Source: Novosphingobium beihaiense (GTDB taxonomy: Bacteria; Pseudomonadota; Alphaproteobacteria; Sphingomonadales; Sphingomonadaceae). Taken from it: a stretch of 34,228 bases of DNA. Position numbers and translations under genes: made by a program. This document shows positions 33,479 to 34,228 of this stretch, in pieces (the stretch's first letter is position 1; each line of letters begins with the position of its first letter). The notes under the pieces are model-generated. The model was not told where the DNA came from. It did no database searches and was given only the letters and a program-made list of their open reading frames with translations. Location of the stretch: assembly GCF_022832375.1 (NCBI RefSeq), contig NZ_JALHLG010000045.1, forward strand, positions 1 to 34,228, given 5' to 3'.

Positions 33479-33706
33479 TTCATGGCCTCCTGAAAACACC
33501 TGTTCGAACCTGTGCCGCCGTTCCTGTCCCCCGCAGGCGCAACGTTTGATGAACCGCTGGCGGGAAAAGAGGGAGAGAAGAGACAGGGCGAGACCCGTAT
33601 GCGTTCAAATTCATGAGATACGATGGAGGTTCCGGGGCGCGCGTCTTTTTTCGCAGAGTGTTGTGCCGCGAAAGGCGAAAAAAGCAGGAAAGGCCGGCGT
33701 GGCCAG
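33479..33706. other. Intergenic stretch upstream of the second glycine-zipper gene
   Basis: The gap 33479-33840 has no gene. Apart from the glycine-zipper ribosome site and the long palindrome at 33707-33829, I see only a purine-rich run (33553-33595) and no convincing promoter pair. Confidence 0.5.
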
Positions 33707-33829
33707 TCCTCCCTGTCGCGCAGCGATGGGGAGGTGGCGCGCACGAAGTGCGTGACGGAGGGGTTTCTTCCCCCTCCACCACCAGCTTCGCTGGCGGTCC
33801 CCCTCCCCATCGCTGCGCGACAGGGAGGA
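33707..33829. repeat. Long composite REP-like palindrome
   Basis: Outer arms 33707-33734 and 33802-33829 are 28-nt perfect inverted repeats (left starts TCCTCCCTGTCGCG). The inside holds three more hairpins: GCGCAC/GTGCGT, GGAGGGG/CCCCCTCC and CCAGC-TTCG-CTGG. The segment CCCCTCCACCA...GGCGGTCCCCCTCCCC is shared with the units at 25487-25595. It lies 12 bp past the stop of the MaoC-like gene and may end or stabilise its transcript. Confidence 0.85.
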
Positions 33830-33840
33830 TTGATGCGCTG

Positions 33841-34228
33841 CTACCCCGCCTTCTTCGGCAGCGCGATTTCGGCGGTGCCCAGGCACATCTTCACGCCCTT
33901 CTGGTTTTGCATGAGGTGCTTGACCTGAACGAGGTGGCGGCCTTCGCCGTCGACCATCTTGTCCACCACTTCGGCGCTCTGGATGGTGATGTCTCCGGTC
34001 AGAGCGGGGCCGCGGTAGTTGGCGGTGGAGTGCACCACCATGCCGTGCTCGCCCGCCCAGCCGGAGAGGAAGTCCGTCACCCACGATCCCATCGAGGCGC
34101 CATAGCCATAGCCGCGCGGCATCCCGATGCGGCGGGCGTACTTGGGGAACAGGTGCCCGCGCGAGGGGCCGTAATAGGCGCCGTCGGTGAGGAAGGGGTT
34201 GACCTTCATCATGTCCGGATCGTTTTCG
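33841..34228 (-). CDS. MaoC/hot-dog-fold dehydratase-like protein, C-terminal part
   Basis: The gene enters from the right edge: the frame is open through 34228 (ENDPD precedes MMKVNPFLTDG), so the ATG at 34212 is probably internal. About 129 residues are visible. They include YYGPSRGHLFPKYARRIGMP, SWVTDFLSGWAGEHGMVVHS, YRGPALTGDITIQSAEVVDK and KHLMQNQKGVKMCLGTAEIA. This is the second hot-dog unit of FAS1-like or MaoC-type acyl dehydratases: a central helix, then the PALTGD turn and a final strand. It likely acts on acyl-CoA esters. The catalytic Asp/His segment would be upstream, outside the window. Confidence 0.75.
   Translation of the reverse strand, partial: ENDPDMMKVNPFLTDGAYYGPSRGHLFPKYARRIGMPRGYGYGASMGSWVTDFLSGWAGEHGMVVHSTANYRGPALTGDITIQSAEVVDKMVDGEGRHLVQVKHLMQNQKGVKMCLGTAEIALPKKAG

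Overview
The window is GC-rich, densely packed chromosomal DNA from an alphaproteobacterium, most likely a sphingomonad of the Novosphingobium type. The signs are an mdh-sucD-sucA-sucB order, an alphaproteobacterial LexA box (GAAC-N7-GAAC) in front of uvrA, a UvrA whose first zinc motif is CPVSG, many exported small proteins, and short palindromic REP-like repeats. The genus is inferred from family resemblance, not from a marker gene.

Layout. 1-5336 (minus): TCA-cycle operon mdh -> sucD -> sucA -> sucB, with sucB cut by the window edge and no sucC in the cluster. A promoter candidate and a palindrome lie upstream of mdh. 5714-7315 (minus): a small unknown protein and a SleB-type cell wall hydrolase. 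7650-12403 (plus): a cobalamin riboswitch followed by btuB-btuF-btuC-btuD, a complete outer-to-inner-membrane B12 import operon with ATGA overlaps between btuF/btuC and btuC/btuD. 12421-15758 (minus): an HdeD-like membrane protein, an M3 oligopeptidase and a 54-residue protein. 15830-16804: a divergent nitric-oxide module, with an NsrR-like Rrf2 repressor (TTG start) on minus and a single-domain flavohaemoglobin-like globin on plus. Two NsrR-type palindromes sit over the globin promoter. 16872-20243: an FmdB zinc ribbon, RlpA lipoprotein, M28 peptidase and two translationally coupled paralogous exported proteins.

20371-25281: uvrA carries a LexA box and an in-frame REP insertion, and is followed by a diverged remnant of a second uvrA 3' end. 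Next comes an AT-richer restriction-modification pair, an MT-A70 adenine methyltransferase overlapping a BglII-family endonuclease. 25403-27049: a helix-turn-helix protein of unknown role with REP sequence inside its N-terminal coding region. 27042-31035 (minus): a second RlpA-like protein, argG, cyclopropane fatty acid synthase and a pteridine-reductase-like SDR. 31319-33478: adhP flanked by two paralogous glycine-zipper proteins. The end holds a long REP palindrome and the C-terminal part of a MaoC/hot-dog protein.

Most of the window is ordinary housekeeping sequence. The parts that deserve a second look are the NsrR-globin regulon, the uvrA/R-M junction, the repeats that have become protein-coding, and a small gene whose ribosome binding site lies in a hairpin. 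I did not find a clearly undescribed multi-gene system. I saw no tRNA, rRNA, CRISPR array or IS element.
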